This document shows, piece by piece, positions 24,701 to 33,581 of a DNA stretch of 64,000 nucleotides (position 1 is its first letter; each line of letters begins with the position of its first letter). The notes below the pieces were generated by a model that was not told the DNA's origin, ran no database searches, and saw nothing but the letters and a program-made list of their open reading frames with translations. The stretch covers positions 4,274,309-4,338,308 of the forward strand of contig NC_047065.1 in NCBI RefSeq assembly GCF_902459465.1. The letters are read 5' to 3'. The stretch comes from Asterias rubens (taxonomy: Eukaryota; Echinodermata; Asteroidea; Forcipulatida; Asteriidae). The position numbers and the translations under genes were made by a program.

Positions 24701-27700
24701 AGTCTTTAGTATAAATCTTAGCATGAGATAGGAAAGAAAAGCACACCATGGCTCAAAATCTTCAATCGGCTGAAACAAAAAACACGTACCCGATGCCAGC
24801 GCCAAGCTCCAACACCTTCATTCCCTTGACAGACGGTAAGAGCGACAGAATCTCCGGTTGTTCCTGAATGGACAGCGTCTTAGCTTGGGTGTCTAGCATC
24901 ATCTCCTCCAGCGTGCCATCCTTCGAGTGGTCGCTCCAGAAATGTTCCATCTGACGGCGAGTCTCGTGCTGGCTCTCCCCGTTTAAGGAGTTGGTCATTT
25001 GTTCTGTTTTGAGGGAAATTAGTTTTCTAATTATAATTTTCAAAACTTAGAACTGTTGCCAAATTCACGAAACGATGAGTTGTGGAGTCCAATACCATCA
25101 ATTCAATTCGATTCAATTCAATTCAATTAACTCACATTGATCCGTACTTCACGAAAATCTCAAAACAGTTAACAGCCAAAACTTACAACTCTTATAGCCA
25201 TAATTCTTTTTAATAAGTAACCGATAAGAAAAGCACCTTTTTTACAAGGCAGAGTTATTATGGAGGCATCATCTCCAAGTCGAGGCTTGCTGTGAGAAGT
25301 TGCCCAAAAGCTTTGTATGATTGCCTACCGTACCCCCCCCCCCCCACCCCACCCGTACAAAAGTCCGGCTGGGGCTGATTTCACAAAGCACCTACATTCA
25401 TCCTGTCAGTATTGGCGAAGTCATTTGTATTTTGACATCTATAACTTTGAAGCTGTTTACTTCCCATCTTTGCTCTCTTTGTGAAAAAGAACACGTTTAA
25501 TTTCATGCTGCTTCAACTACAAAAAGGAACTAAGCATGCACAACAACAACTTTCTTAGAAGAAAGGTTTTACCGGCTTAAATAATGCCGCTGGCATTCAG
25601 GTTTTGGGAGTTTTCTGTTAGTTTGTTTGCCTCGGTCACACTTTTTAAGCAATAATTGTATGCTTTAAGCAGTGGTCACTAAATTGGTAATTGTTAAAGA
25701 CCAGTCTTCTCAATTGGTGTATCTCAACATCATGCATAAAATAACAAACCTGTGAAAATTTGAGCTCAATTGGTGGTCGAAGTTGCAAGATAATAATGAA
25801 CGAAAAACACCCTTGTTGCGCGAAGATGTGTGTTTTCAGATGCTTGATTTCGAGACCTCCCAATCTAAACCTGAGGTCTCGAAATCAAATTCGTGGAATA
25901 TTACTTCTTTCTCAAAAACTACGTTACTTCAGAGGGAGCCGTTTCTCACACTCTGTTATCAACAGCTCTCATTTACTCATTACAGAGTAAAGTTGTTATG
26001 CTAATTTTACTTTGAGTAATTACCAATAACGTCCAGTACCTTTCAATAAAAATTAGCAGTTCTATGAATTTGGGCCCAGGCAGAAGCTTTGAAACACTTT
26101 GGTGTTGCGATCCCCGTTCGGCCAGAAGTTGTTCATTCTTTCCACCCACCCATTGTTGTGTAATTAAAGCATACACACCAAATAAAAAAAAAAATTATGC
26201 ATACAGGCTCATAACCAGGAGTGGGGCCCGCACCCCCACCCCTCAAAAAAAGTCTGGGGGAAAAAAAGAAATGGTACACTAAACAAAAATGTTGTTCCTT
26301 TGTCTGTTTATCATCGTTAAAACGACAAAATAATCATATACAAAGATGTACAATAGAGAACGAAATGGCTGAATATGACTGTCAAAAATTGAGTAGTTTT
26401 TCAGATTCAATCAATAATAACCGCTAATCATAGCGGCCAAATAGTACCAAATGGCATGAAATAATCCTTCATTTTTAAAAGTAATTAAAATTGTTACATG
26501 GGGCATATCCCCCCCCCCCGACACCCCGCATCGCCTGGTGTACTTGTATGTCATACTCACTCCCCCTCCCCCCCCCCACCCCCCCCCCCGCACCAAATAA
26601 TACATGCGTGTATCCACAAAAGGTGTTTTCTGTTTTAGCTAACAACAGAAACTCAGTTTTGTTGTCGGTAGGTGAATGATTAGACAGGACATTGGTCCCC
26701 TGATGACCTATTCCCGTGCAACCGATAATTACCCTTGCAAGCTACTGTATACACTGTGTATTCAAGTTCGTTGTTAATATTTAACTGCACGGACAGAATC
26801 AAGTTGAGTATTGTGTTGAGTGTTGACATTATTAGATATGCGGCCTCAGTTTGTATTGTATTCAAATCTTATTGTGCATGCAGAAACTTTTCCGCATTGA
26901 CGTGTCAATATTTCGTTGTAAGTTCAACAAAACAAAAAGTAACTTGAGGAGATTAACTCTGAAGGAAAAACAAAAGATGTAAAAGAAAACATGCAGATGA
27001 TACGTGGCAATCTAAATAAGCTACAATAAGTTACATCAGCAGGCAGCTTTCGCTATGAATGAAATAGTTTTTCGAGGGGGAAATGACAATGATAGCCATG
27101 GAGGAATTTTTCATCCATGGTATAATAATAGTGTTTTACAGAAGGAAATGCATGACAAACAACAAAAATTGGTGAAACCTAGAACAGTTAGAAATTACGT
27201 AATTTTAAAAGTACAAACACAATTTATTGCCTTTTCAAGTATCATGCTTTTTGATAAACACCGTAGGCCTATTTTAGTATTAGGCTACGGCAGAGCTTGG
27301 GAAAAAAATCAAATTACGTAGTCTTATCAATAATTGAATATGGTTTATTTCATTGACTGGGTTGTGTATGGGGTGCACATTATCCTTATACACTTACTGT
27401 AGATCGAAATAGGAGGAATACTCCATGGAATATAGCATAGAGCAGGTCATTTAGGGTGTTCAAATGCCATATTTTACAGACTTCACCAGTATCTTTAAAG
27501 GCAGTGGACAGTATTGGTAATTACTCAAAATAATTAGTGCCATAAAACCGTTCTTGGTGACAAGTAATTGGGAGAGGTTGATGGTATAAAACATTGTGAG
27601 AAACGGCCCCCTCTGAAGTGCCATAGTTATCGAGAAAGAAGTGATTTTCCATCAATTTGATTTTGAAACCTCAGATTTAGAACTTGAGGTCTCGAAATCA

Positions 27701-28288
27701 ACCATCTAAACCCACACAATATCGTGTGACAAGGGTGTTTTTCTTTCATTGTTATCTCGCAACTTCGATGACCGATTGAGCTCAAATTTTCACAGGTTAG
27801 TTATTTTATGCATATGTTGAGATACACCAACTGTGAAGGCTAGTCTTTGACATTTACCAATAGTGTCCACTGTCTTTAGAAACATTCGAGGACATGAACC
27901 GTATAATTATCATTCAGTGAGCAAGTTTTGATCATCAACTCTCCCTTTAACATGACGACATCTTGCAACGTGGTTTGTTTAGCGGGTGGGTTTATAGCTC
28001 TGATTGGACCACATGTAAACTATGAACTGCTACTGTCGAGTATTAAAGGCAAATTGAGGTGCCCCGCCCCCTCTCTTCATGTGTGGTTGGCGTCTCTGGA
28101 ATTCTTTAGAGGTAGATTTATTTATTTATTTATTTATAAATAAATGAAACATTGATTTATTTATTTTATGTTTTTATTTACTTATCTCTTCATATATTTT
28201 TTATTATTATATTGTTCCTTCTTAGTTTGTTAAAGTATTGGAACAAGGTTATGGGGGGTACCCATTTACAATACATACCGTTATTCAT
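15776..28288 (-). CDS. pmt: Two-domain phosphoethanolamine N-methyltransferase, 12 coding exons, 512 aa
   Basis: Methylates phosphoethanolamine three times with S-adenosylmethionine to make phosphocholine, the cytosolic route to phosphatidylcholine found in plants, nematodes and several aquatic animals. Exons, 5' to 3': 28288-28279, 25003-24790, 24318-24163, 23822-23686, 23220-23066, 21237-21049, 20401-20312, 19304-19215, 18644-18522, 17308-17177, 16656-16540, 15901-15776. All junctions are GT-AG and phases match throughout. The N-terminal domain has the SAM motif VLELGAGIG (residues 67-75) and an FSNWLMMYL segment. A linker leads to [15 protein letters not shown] and the second SAM motif VLDVGAGIG (301-309), then SRDTILHI (His at 376) and GGKLLISDY. 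Length is close to plant enzymes (about 490 aa). Both domains are present, unlike the split nematode enzymes. The first coding exon holds only 10 coding bases (ATG AAT AAC G). If it is wrong, translation starts at the in-frame ATG at 24998, giving 507 aa. Several introns carry MITEs. Confidence 0.92.
17574..17744. mobile_element. Fold-back element, about 170 bp, in pmt intron 9
   Basis: 'GGGTGGATTTCACAAAGGTAG' opens it and the exact complement closes it. The arms carry repeated 'AGTCCTAAGTTAGGACT' blocks, themselves palindromic, and 'GCAATGCTAAGAGATAGGAC'. A remnant of the same family, 'TAGGACTAGTCCTGAGTTAGG', lies at about 30020. Confidence 0.92.
17912..18299 (+). mobile_element. MITE-A copy in pmt intron 9
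   Basis: Ends are 'TAAAGGCAGTGAACAC' and 'GTGTCCACTGCCTTTAA'. The inner palindrome 'GAGACCTCA...TGAGGTCTC' is at about 18090-18127. Full-length, non-coding. Confidence 0.93.
18679..18866 (+). repeat. Tandem duplication, about 93-bp unit, in pmt intron 8
   Basis: 'GTACAATGTCGCAGGTTAT' ... 'CGCAGCCAGAGGCCGAA' ... 'ACATATTTATATAA' occurs at 18679-18769 and again at 18770-18866 with a small insertion. It begins about 35 bp upstream (on the gene's strand) of the exon at 18644. Confidence 0.85.
19890..20214 (-). mobile_element. MITE-B copy (reverse) in pmt intron 7
   Basis: Shares with the copies at 33715 and 48203 the segments 'CATGAAATGCTTTACTTTTTGAG', 'CTCGATATCGAGAATT' and 'GATGACCGATTGAGCCTAAAT', ending 'GTGTCCAATGGCTTTAA'. 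The outer left end is eroded. Confidence 0.8.
22675..23053 (+). mobile_element. MITE-A copy ending 12 bp from a pmt splice donor
   Basis: Starts 'TAAAGACAGTGGACACTATTG' and ends 'GTGTCCACTGCCTTCAAA'. The donor of the exon ending at 23066 lies at 23065, so the element starts just inside the intron on the gene's strand. Confidence 0.92.
23860..24120 (+). mobile_element. Decayed MITE-A-like element in pmt intron 3
   Basis: 'GTATTCTCACTTGGTGTAGCCC', 'ATGCATAAAATAACTAATCTG' and 'TTTTTCTCAAAAACTCTACGTT' follow MITE-A order, but the termini and inner palindrome have diverged. The copies at 19470-19600 and 33186-33571 look like the same subfamily. Confidence 0.65.
24377..24605 (+). mobile_element. 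tRNA-derived SINE in pmt intron 2
   Basis: A-box-like 'GGTGGTCTAGTTGGTAAGAG' and B-box-like 'GGGTTAGAATCCC' with a tail motif 'CACATCGGTGTA'. The same family recurs at 49626-49965, with a better B-box there. Confidence 0.75.
25664..26044 (+). mobile_element. MITE-A copy in pmt intron 1
   Basis: Left end 'TTTAAGCAGTGGTCACTAAATT' is degraded and right end 'AATAACGTCCAGTACCTTT' is likewise. The centre keeps 'CGAGACCTCCCAATCTAAACC' and 'GGTCTCGAAATCAAATTCGTGG'. Confidence 0.88.
26045..27493. other. pmt intron 1 sequence without recognised features
   Basis: Contains C-rich tracts on plus (26507-26590), which are simple sequence. An 88-codon ORF at 27055-27321 (plus) shows no domain, no splice partners and sits in an intron, so I do not call it. 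Confidence 0.5.
27494..27879 (-). mobile_element. MITE-A copy (reverse)
   Basis: 'TTTAAAGGCAGTGGACAGTATT' to 'AATAGTGTCCACTGTCTTTA', with the inner 'CTTGAGGTCTCGAAATCAAC' half-palindrome. Full length. Lies in pmt intron 1, about 400 bp from the proposed first exon. Confidence 0.92.
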
Positions 28289-28851
28289 ATTGAATCTTTG
28301 GTCTTGTATCAGCCGTCTGTCACGCTGAATGGATGGCTTGTCTTGTACGACTGAAGGAACGGCTACGTCTGTTATCGCTGCGTCCTTTTTGATGCATTAC
28401 CGATGCAAACAGCAAAAGGTGTCTTTCGAGCAAAAAAACTCCACAAACCTTCCTGCACGATCGAGCCACAAACTCCTACTAAAAAATAATCTCCACAAAC
28501 TGCAATCTTTTCTTATAAAGCAAGGCCTGACGAGCTATCTGCAGTTCACTATACACAGAGGTCATGAACAATGACGTGGACTACATGTATGATCAGATGA
28601 TGTCAACAACACACCACACGTGTTAGTCGTACGATTGTAAAACAGAGCGTGCCAATTTCGCAATAATTGACCCCCAACCATTCAGCGCGTGTTTAATTGT
28701 TGGTTGATACCATTATAATATGGAGGGGAAATGGTACGGGAGAAAGACTATTGTTCGAGTCCAATTCCACCGCGAATATTGAATGTCTGTTTCTAAAATG
28801 TTGGTTTAAGTCACATAAAGGTTATATAAAACCGTAAATAATAGTTATGTA

Positions 28852-29080
28852 CTAAATGTGCCTTGGATCGGACGAGTTGGTCTATAAAAAGCGTTTGTAA
28901 CAGTTTGTTATAAAATGCATATGGTTGGAAAGATTTTAAAAAATTAACATACAATGATCCACACAAATTTGCTTCAAAATTGCGTGGTTTTCTTTTTACT
29001 TGGCGAACTAACACGGTCAGCCATTTATGGGAGTCCAACATTTTACTCCCACAAATTGCCGACCGTGTTAGTCGCAAGTA
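28852..29080 (+). mobile_element. Half copy of the 9458-9848 fold-back element
   Basis: 'GCCTTGGATCGGACGAGTTGG', 'AAGCGTTTGTAAC' and the central hairpin 'GGCCATTTATGGGAGTC'-like segment are present. The right arm stops shortly after the hairpin, at 'CCGACCGTGTTAGTCG'. The element is deleted on one side. Confidence 0.85.
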
Positions 29081-29920
29081 AACAACAGCTAAATACCAGT
29101 CACAAGCAACATTATGGCATGACATTTCGGCCAGTATGTGTCAAATAAGCAAGCTTTTTTCGTGCTAACAAAAGGATACAATAACAATTGTATTTCTATC
29201 AAATGTGTTTATTTGGTTTATAATCATCATAGCACATGATATTAATTCCATCATGATCATATTTATTATTTACAAAATGATACTTGACAGTAAAAAAATA
29301 ACTCATCCACAGATCATTCTTGTACACAATGCGTTACTTTTGTCGAAACAGGTAAAATATTTCTTTATCTTGGGAGTGTATAGAATAAAATGACCGTCAA
29401 CTGGCCAGTGATTTTAGTATCTGCTTTTAAATCATTCGCTGATACACTGTTAATATGCAATCCGCACCCTCAATAAACAAAACAAAACTCAACAGTGACC
29501 CAGTTAAGTTGGGAAATCAAAGTTTCAGTACTGCATCACTAAATTATTAGATATTTCAAAGGAATTTGTATCTATTTACCACAAACTCCGCATTTTTGAA
29601 GGGTCAAAATTGAGAGAAATCGTTAATTGTTCCAGTGAAAATTGACCGAACTTGTGGAATTGAACACCCCTTACAGATATTCTGCCTTTTCATTGGTTTA
29701 GAGCGCGTCACATGTATGTCTTAGTTTTACTAGACGACGGCCGTGTGATAGTGCATCGGTTTGCCGTGCGCTAGTCCGAAGACTACCACACGGCGTGCAG
29801 TACCCAGACGTCCGTTACGTGTTAGCCTTGTCCAAGGCTCTTTATGCAAGCACCGGCCCGCTGCTAGTATACAAATATTGACTGCTTCGAGTGCTATGGT
29901 TAAAACTATGACTCCCGAGG

Positions 29921-29985
29921 TGATCCCCAGAGCGTTCTATTTTCCCGAGGCGAAGCCGAGGGAAAATAGAACGCTACGGGGATCG
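29921..29985. repeat. Palindrome with GAGGCGAAGCCGAG core
   Basis: Arms 'GAGCGTTCTATTTTCC' and 'GGAAAATAGAACGCT' flank the core CGAGGCGAAGCCGAG at 29946-29960. The flanking bases 'GATCCCC' and 'GGGGATC' also pair. The surrounding 29700-30070 is GC-richer and ends in a remnant of the 17574 element. Confidence 0.9.
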
Positions 29986-30089
29986 CCGATACTAGTCTTA
30001 TCTCGAGTAGTCTTAAATTCACTAGGACTAGTCCTGAGTTAGGATAAGTCCTTACTCTGTGTGAAATCGACCCTTGGCTCTGTGGTTTT

Positions 30090-31310
30090 TATTAGAAAGA
30101 TTTTTAGATTTAATGGGCATACAGATGATGGAAGATGCTCATATCAAAGTCATGGTTTGAAAAGTCACTACAAAACAACCAATAAATATGGCCGTTGGAA
30201 AATGATATAATTTACAGCTATCTTTCATGTTAGAGGAACTGGTTACCAAACAAAAAATTTAAAACCTGGTAAAATTAAGTATGACACTTGTGTAAAACGG
30301 GTTACTAAAACAGTAAAACAATTCATTAAACATTTTAAACAAAAACAATGCCAAGTTGGTAAAAAGTGTTGTGAATCCATTTAGTGTTAGCCAATGAGCA
30401 TGATGAATAAGAAATTCACTCTCCTTTGCCATTCTAGCATAAAGGCAAAGTTTACCTTGGTTTTCGGAACTGCTCAATTGTTTAAATCCTACATAAATGT
30501 AGATGCATACAATAAAAAAAATAACCTGTGAACATTTTATTTCAAAATGTTGTGGCAGTTTTTCGCAGAAAATCTTCAGCGAAGATGTCCACGCAGGAAG
30601 AATAATCCCCAATAGGAACACACAATCTGAGAAACGTAACTAACAGTAACGCTTCTCAGATTCAAAATCGGGGCATAAATTATGTCTTTTTAACATAACC
30701 AAGCTACTTCAAAAAGAAATGTTTCTCAAAATGCTTAACACTTTTAAAAGCTGCTGTAGGCTTCTAAACCAAACGTTTGTACTGCCATTAATTGTAAGAG
30801 TGATTACCAAATGTTTCCCTTCCTTTAATAACAGTCTTGCAATTTCCATGCCAACCTAAAACATCTGCTGTTAATAGTATATTTAATACTTTTTTTTAAA
30901 GAAAATTAAATGAAATAAATACAACTTCTCTTCAATAACACCACTCTTCACAAACTTCAAGTACATTTTAAAAATAATAATAATAATATAATTTATGTTT
31001 CAGAAATATATGTTTTTCTTGTAACCCGACTGGCTTAATCATTCAAATCAACGTTTCTGTAGAATAATATTAGCACAGTAAAAATAACAGAAACAATTCA
31101 TAACACAAACTCCTTTGTTCATCATAAGTTTGTGTCAACAAGGGCCTATTTTCAATAAAGCCCATTAATCACAAAACTTGCTTAGCACAGAAAAATCACG
31201 CTGAACAGAAATAGCTTACCAGCCATAGTTTACATTGCCGTGATTGGTACCTCACTCATTTCTTGCTTAGCAATGCACAATTTTATGCTTTAAACTGCTT
31301 CATGAAATTA
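30090..31310. other. Intergenic DNA between pmt and HEATR3, no feature recognised
   Basis: AT-rich. The longest ORF (minus, 30259-30621, 120 codons) is low-complexity and lacks a recognisable domain or a convincing start context. Confidence 0.5.
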
Positions 31311-31317
31311 GGCCCAC

Positions 31318-31552
31318 GGCTCAATTTCATAAAGCATGTAAGCACAAAAATTTGCTTAGCTTGAAATTTCTTCCTTAATAAAAACGGGATTTCCAACAAA
31401 ATTTTCAGAATAAGCAAACAACAGCTGAAACCCAGTAAAAAGCAATATGCAACAAATTAAAATTTGGTTGGTAATCTTGTTTTTAATCAAGGAAGAAATT
31501 TCAAGCGAAGCAAATTTTTGTGCTTACAGGCTTTATAAAATTGGGCCCAGGT
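31318..31552 (+). mobile_element. Short TIR element (MITE-C), about 235 bp
   Basis: 'CAATTTCATAAAGCATGTAAGC' at the left is complemented by 'GCTTACAGGCTTTATAAAATTG' at the right. The inner 'GAAATTTCTTCCTT' and 'AAGGAAGAAATTTC' also pair. Partial relatives lie at 31165-31310, 32180-32310 and 17419-17480. Confidence 0.88.
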
Positions 31553-31858
31553 CATAACTTGATTCTGGAACTTAGGGACCTTGGACACTGTGTATCAGAC
31601 AGGAAGATACTGTTAAGCGTGTGAATCATTGGAACTCCCAACTGATGGCCCGTCTGACAAAAATGTGACATCGGATGAGCCTTGTCTGACAGTCTGTCCA
31701 GGATGAATTTTGAACCCAAAGTCGTATCTCGGTGTCCATTGACTTTGTGTGTACGTCAAGGTTATTTTAATTTCAAACACAACATTTGACAATTCAACTT
31801 GTATTTTATTGTACATGGTTTTAGGAGATATGATCCATGACCTAATTTTATAAAGCTG

Positions 31859-32178
31859 TTAAAGACACTGGACACCTTCGGAATTTGTCAAAGACCAGTC
31901 TTCTCACTTGGTGTATCTCAACATATGCATAAAATAACCAACCTGTGAAAATTTGAACTCAATTGGTCGTCAAAGTTGCGAGATAGCGTGATTTCAGATG
32001 CTTGATTTTGAGACCTCAAGGTCTCAAAATCAAATTCAAATATTTTAGTGGAAAATTACTTCTTTCTCAAAAGCTACGTTATTTCAGAGAGAGCTGTTTC
32101 TCACATTACTTGTTACCAAGTAATTTTTTATGCTAACAATTATTTTGAGTGATTACCAATAGTGTCTAGCGCCTTTAA
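31859..32178 (+). mobile_element. MITE-A copy (internally shortened)
   Basis: 'TTAAAGACACTGGACACC' to 'TAGTGTCTAGCGCCTTTAA'. The central palindrome has collapsed to 'GAGACCTCAAGGTCTC'. Downstream of HEATR3 on its strand. Confidence 0.88.
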
Positions 32179-32734
32179 GCAGAAAATATTTATGAGCAAA
32201 TTTCTTTCCTAAGCAAGAACTGAGTGGGGTACCGGTTGCAGCAATGTTAACTGTATTGTAGTCTCAGAAAGATTTGTTTTTGTGCTCACAGGTTTTATAC
32301 AAATTGGGCCCTTGTTTACACAGACAGGACGATAACATAAATAAAACTATTATTGTCAAATCATTAAAAACAAATAGAGAGCAAATAAAATAAATGCCTG
32401 AGCACCGAAAACAATTTAAAACAAATTAATTATTTTATTGGTAAACTATCAATTTTGTTTTTCATTATTGGAATTTGTTTTATCGATGTGTACAGTAACA
32501 TTCAGCACAGCACCCCTGCATTATCTGAGTGAGTTTTGCTAAGCCAACAAAACTGCTTAGACTAGCACAAGAAACAAGGCCTAATTTCATATCTCTGCTT
32601 ACAGTGAGTATCTGTGCTTACTATGTTCTCCATTACTGCTTACAGAGTTAGCTCTTAGATCAAAAGGAATACTGGTAGACATTATAAGGGGAGGGGTTCA
32701 CAGTGTGACCTGAAGGCCGCAGATTATTAGTAGT

Positions 32735-33096
32735 ACCTTTGGTAATTGTCAACGACCAGTCTTCTCACTCGGTGTATATCAACATATGCATAAAATAACA
32801 AACTTGTGAAAATTTGAGCTCAATCGGTCGTCGAAGTTGCGAGTTAATAACATAGGATAAAACACCCTTGTCACACGAAGTTGCGTGCTTTAAGATGCTT
32901 GATTTCGAGACCTCAAATTCGAGGTCTCAAAACTAAATTCGTGGAAAATTACTTCTTTCTCGAAAACTTTGTTACTTCAGAGGGAGCCGTCTCTCACAAC
33001 GTTTTAAAATATCAACCTCTCCCCATTACTCGTTACCAAGTAAGGGTTTATGATAATAATTATTTTGAGTAATTACCAATAGTGTCTACCGCCAAT
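32735..33096 (+). mobile_element. MITE-A copy
   Basis: Ends are worn. The centre 'CGAGACCTCAAATTCGAGGTCTC' and 'GAGGGAGCCGTCTCTCACAA' are clear. Likely transcribed as part of the HEATR3 3' UTR or just beyond it. Confidence 0.85.
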
Positions 33097-33185
33097 AAAA
33101 GGCTTTGACCTGATCATTTTTACCTGAAGGTTGAAATCCTCAACTTTCCCCCGCCCCCATCCCTCTCTATCTTCCTTTCTTCTGA

Positions 33186-33571
33186 TTAAAGGCGATGGAA
33201 AATCTTTGGTAATTGGCAAAGACCAGTATTCTCACTTGTTGTATCCCAACATATATGCATAACAAGTAACAAATCTGTGAAAATTTGAACCCAATTGGTT
33301 ATCACAGTTACGAGAAAATAATGGGAAAAAACACCCTTCCTGCATAAATTTTGTGTGCTTTCAGATTCCTAAAAAGGGCTTTAGGCGTTAAGTCTTTTAA
33401 AACTTGAGTGAGACGTGACCTCTTTCTCAAAAACTAAGTTACCTAAGAGAGAGCCACTTCTCACAATATTTCACAATATTTTGTACTATCAACAGCTCTC
33501 CATTGCTCGTTACCAAGTTTTTATGCTAACAATTATTTGGAGTATTTACCGATAGCGTCCAGCGCCTTTAA
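33186..33571 (+). mobile_element. MITE-A-related copy, 10 bp downstream of the HEATR3 stop codon
   Basis: 'TTAAAGGCGATGGAAAAT' to 'GCGTCCAGCGCCTTTAAT'. It belongs to the diverged subfamily with 'TATTCTCACTTGTTGTATCCC'. The HEATR3 stop is at 33584-33582, so the 3' UTR starts almost immediately with this element. Confidence 0.85.
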
Positions 33572-33581
33572 TCCTTTGCAT

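Noticed and set aside
25307..25360. C-rich tracts (also 26507-26590, 57637-57650, 59499-59514) as quadruplex or regulatory sites
   Set aside because: Homopolymer or simple sequence common in this genome; no positional link to a gene start.
30259..30621. 120-codon minus-strand ORF between pmt and HEATR3
   Set aside because: Low-complexity, Phe/Leu-rich reading of AT-rich DNA, with no domain and no conserved-looking segment.
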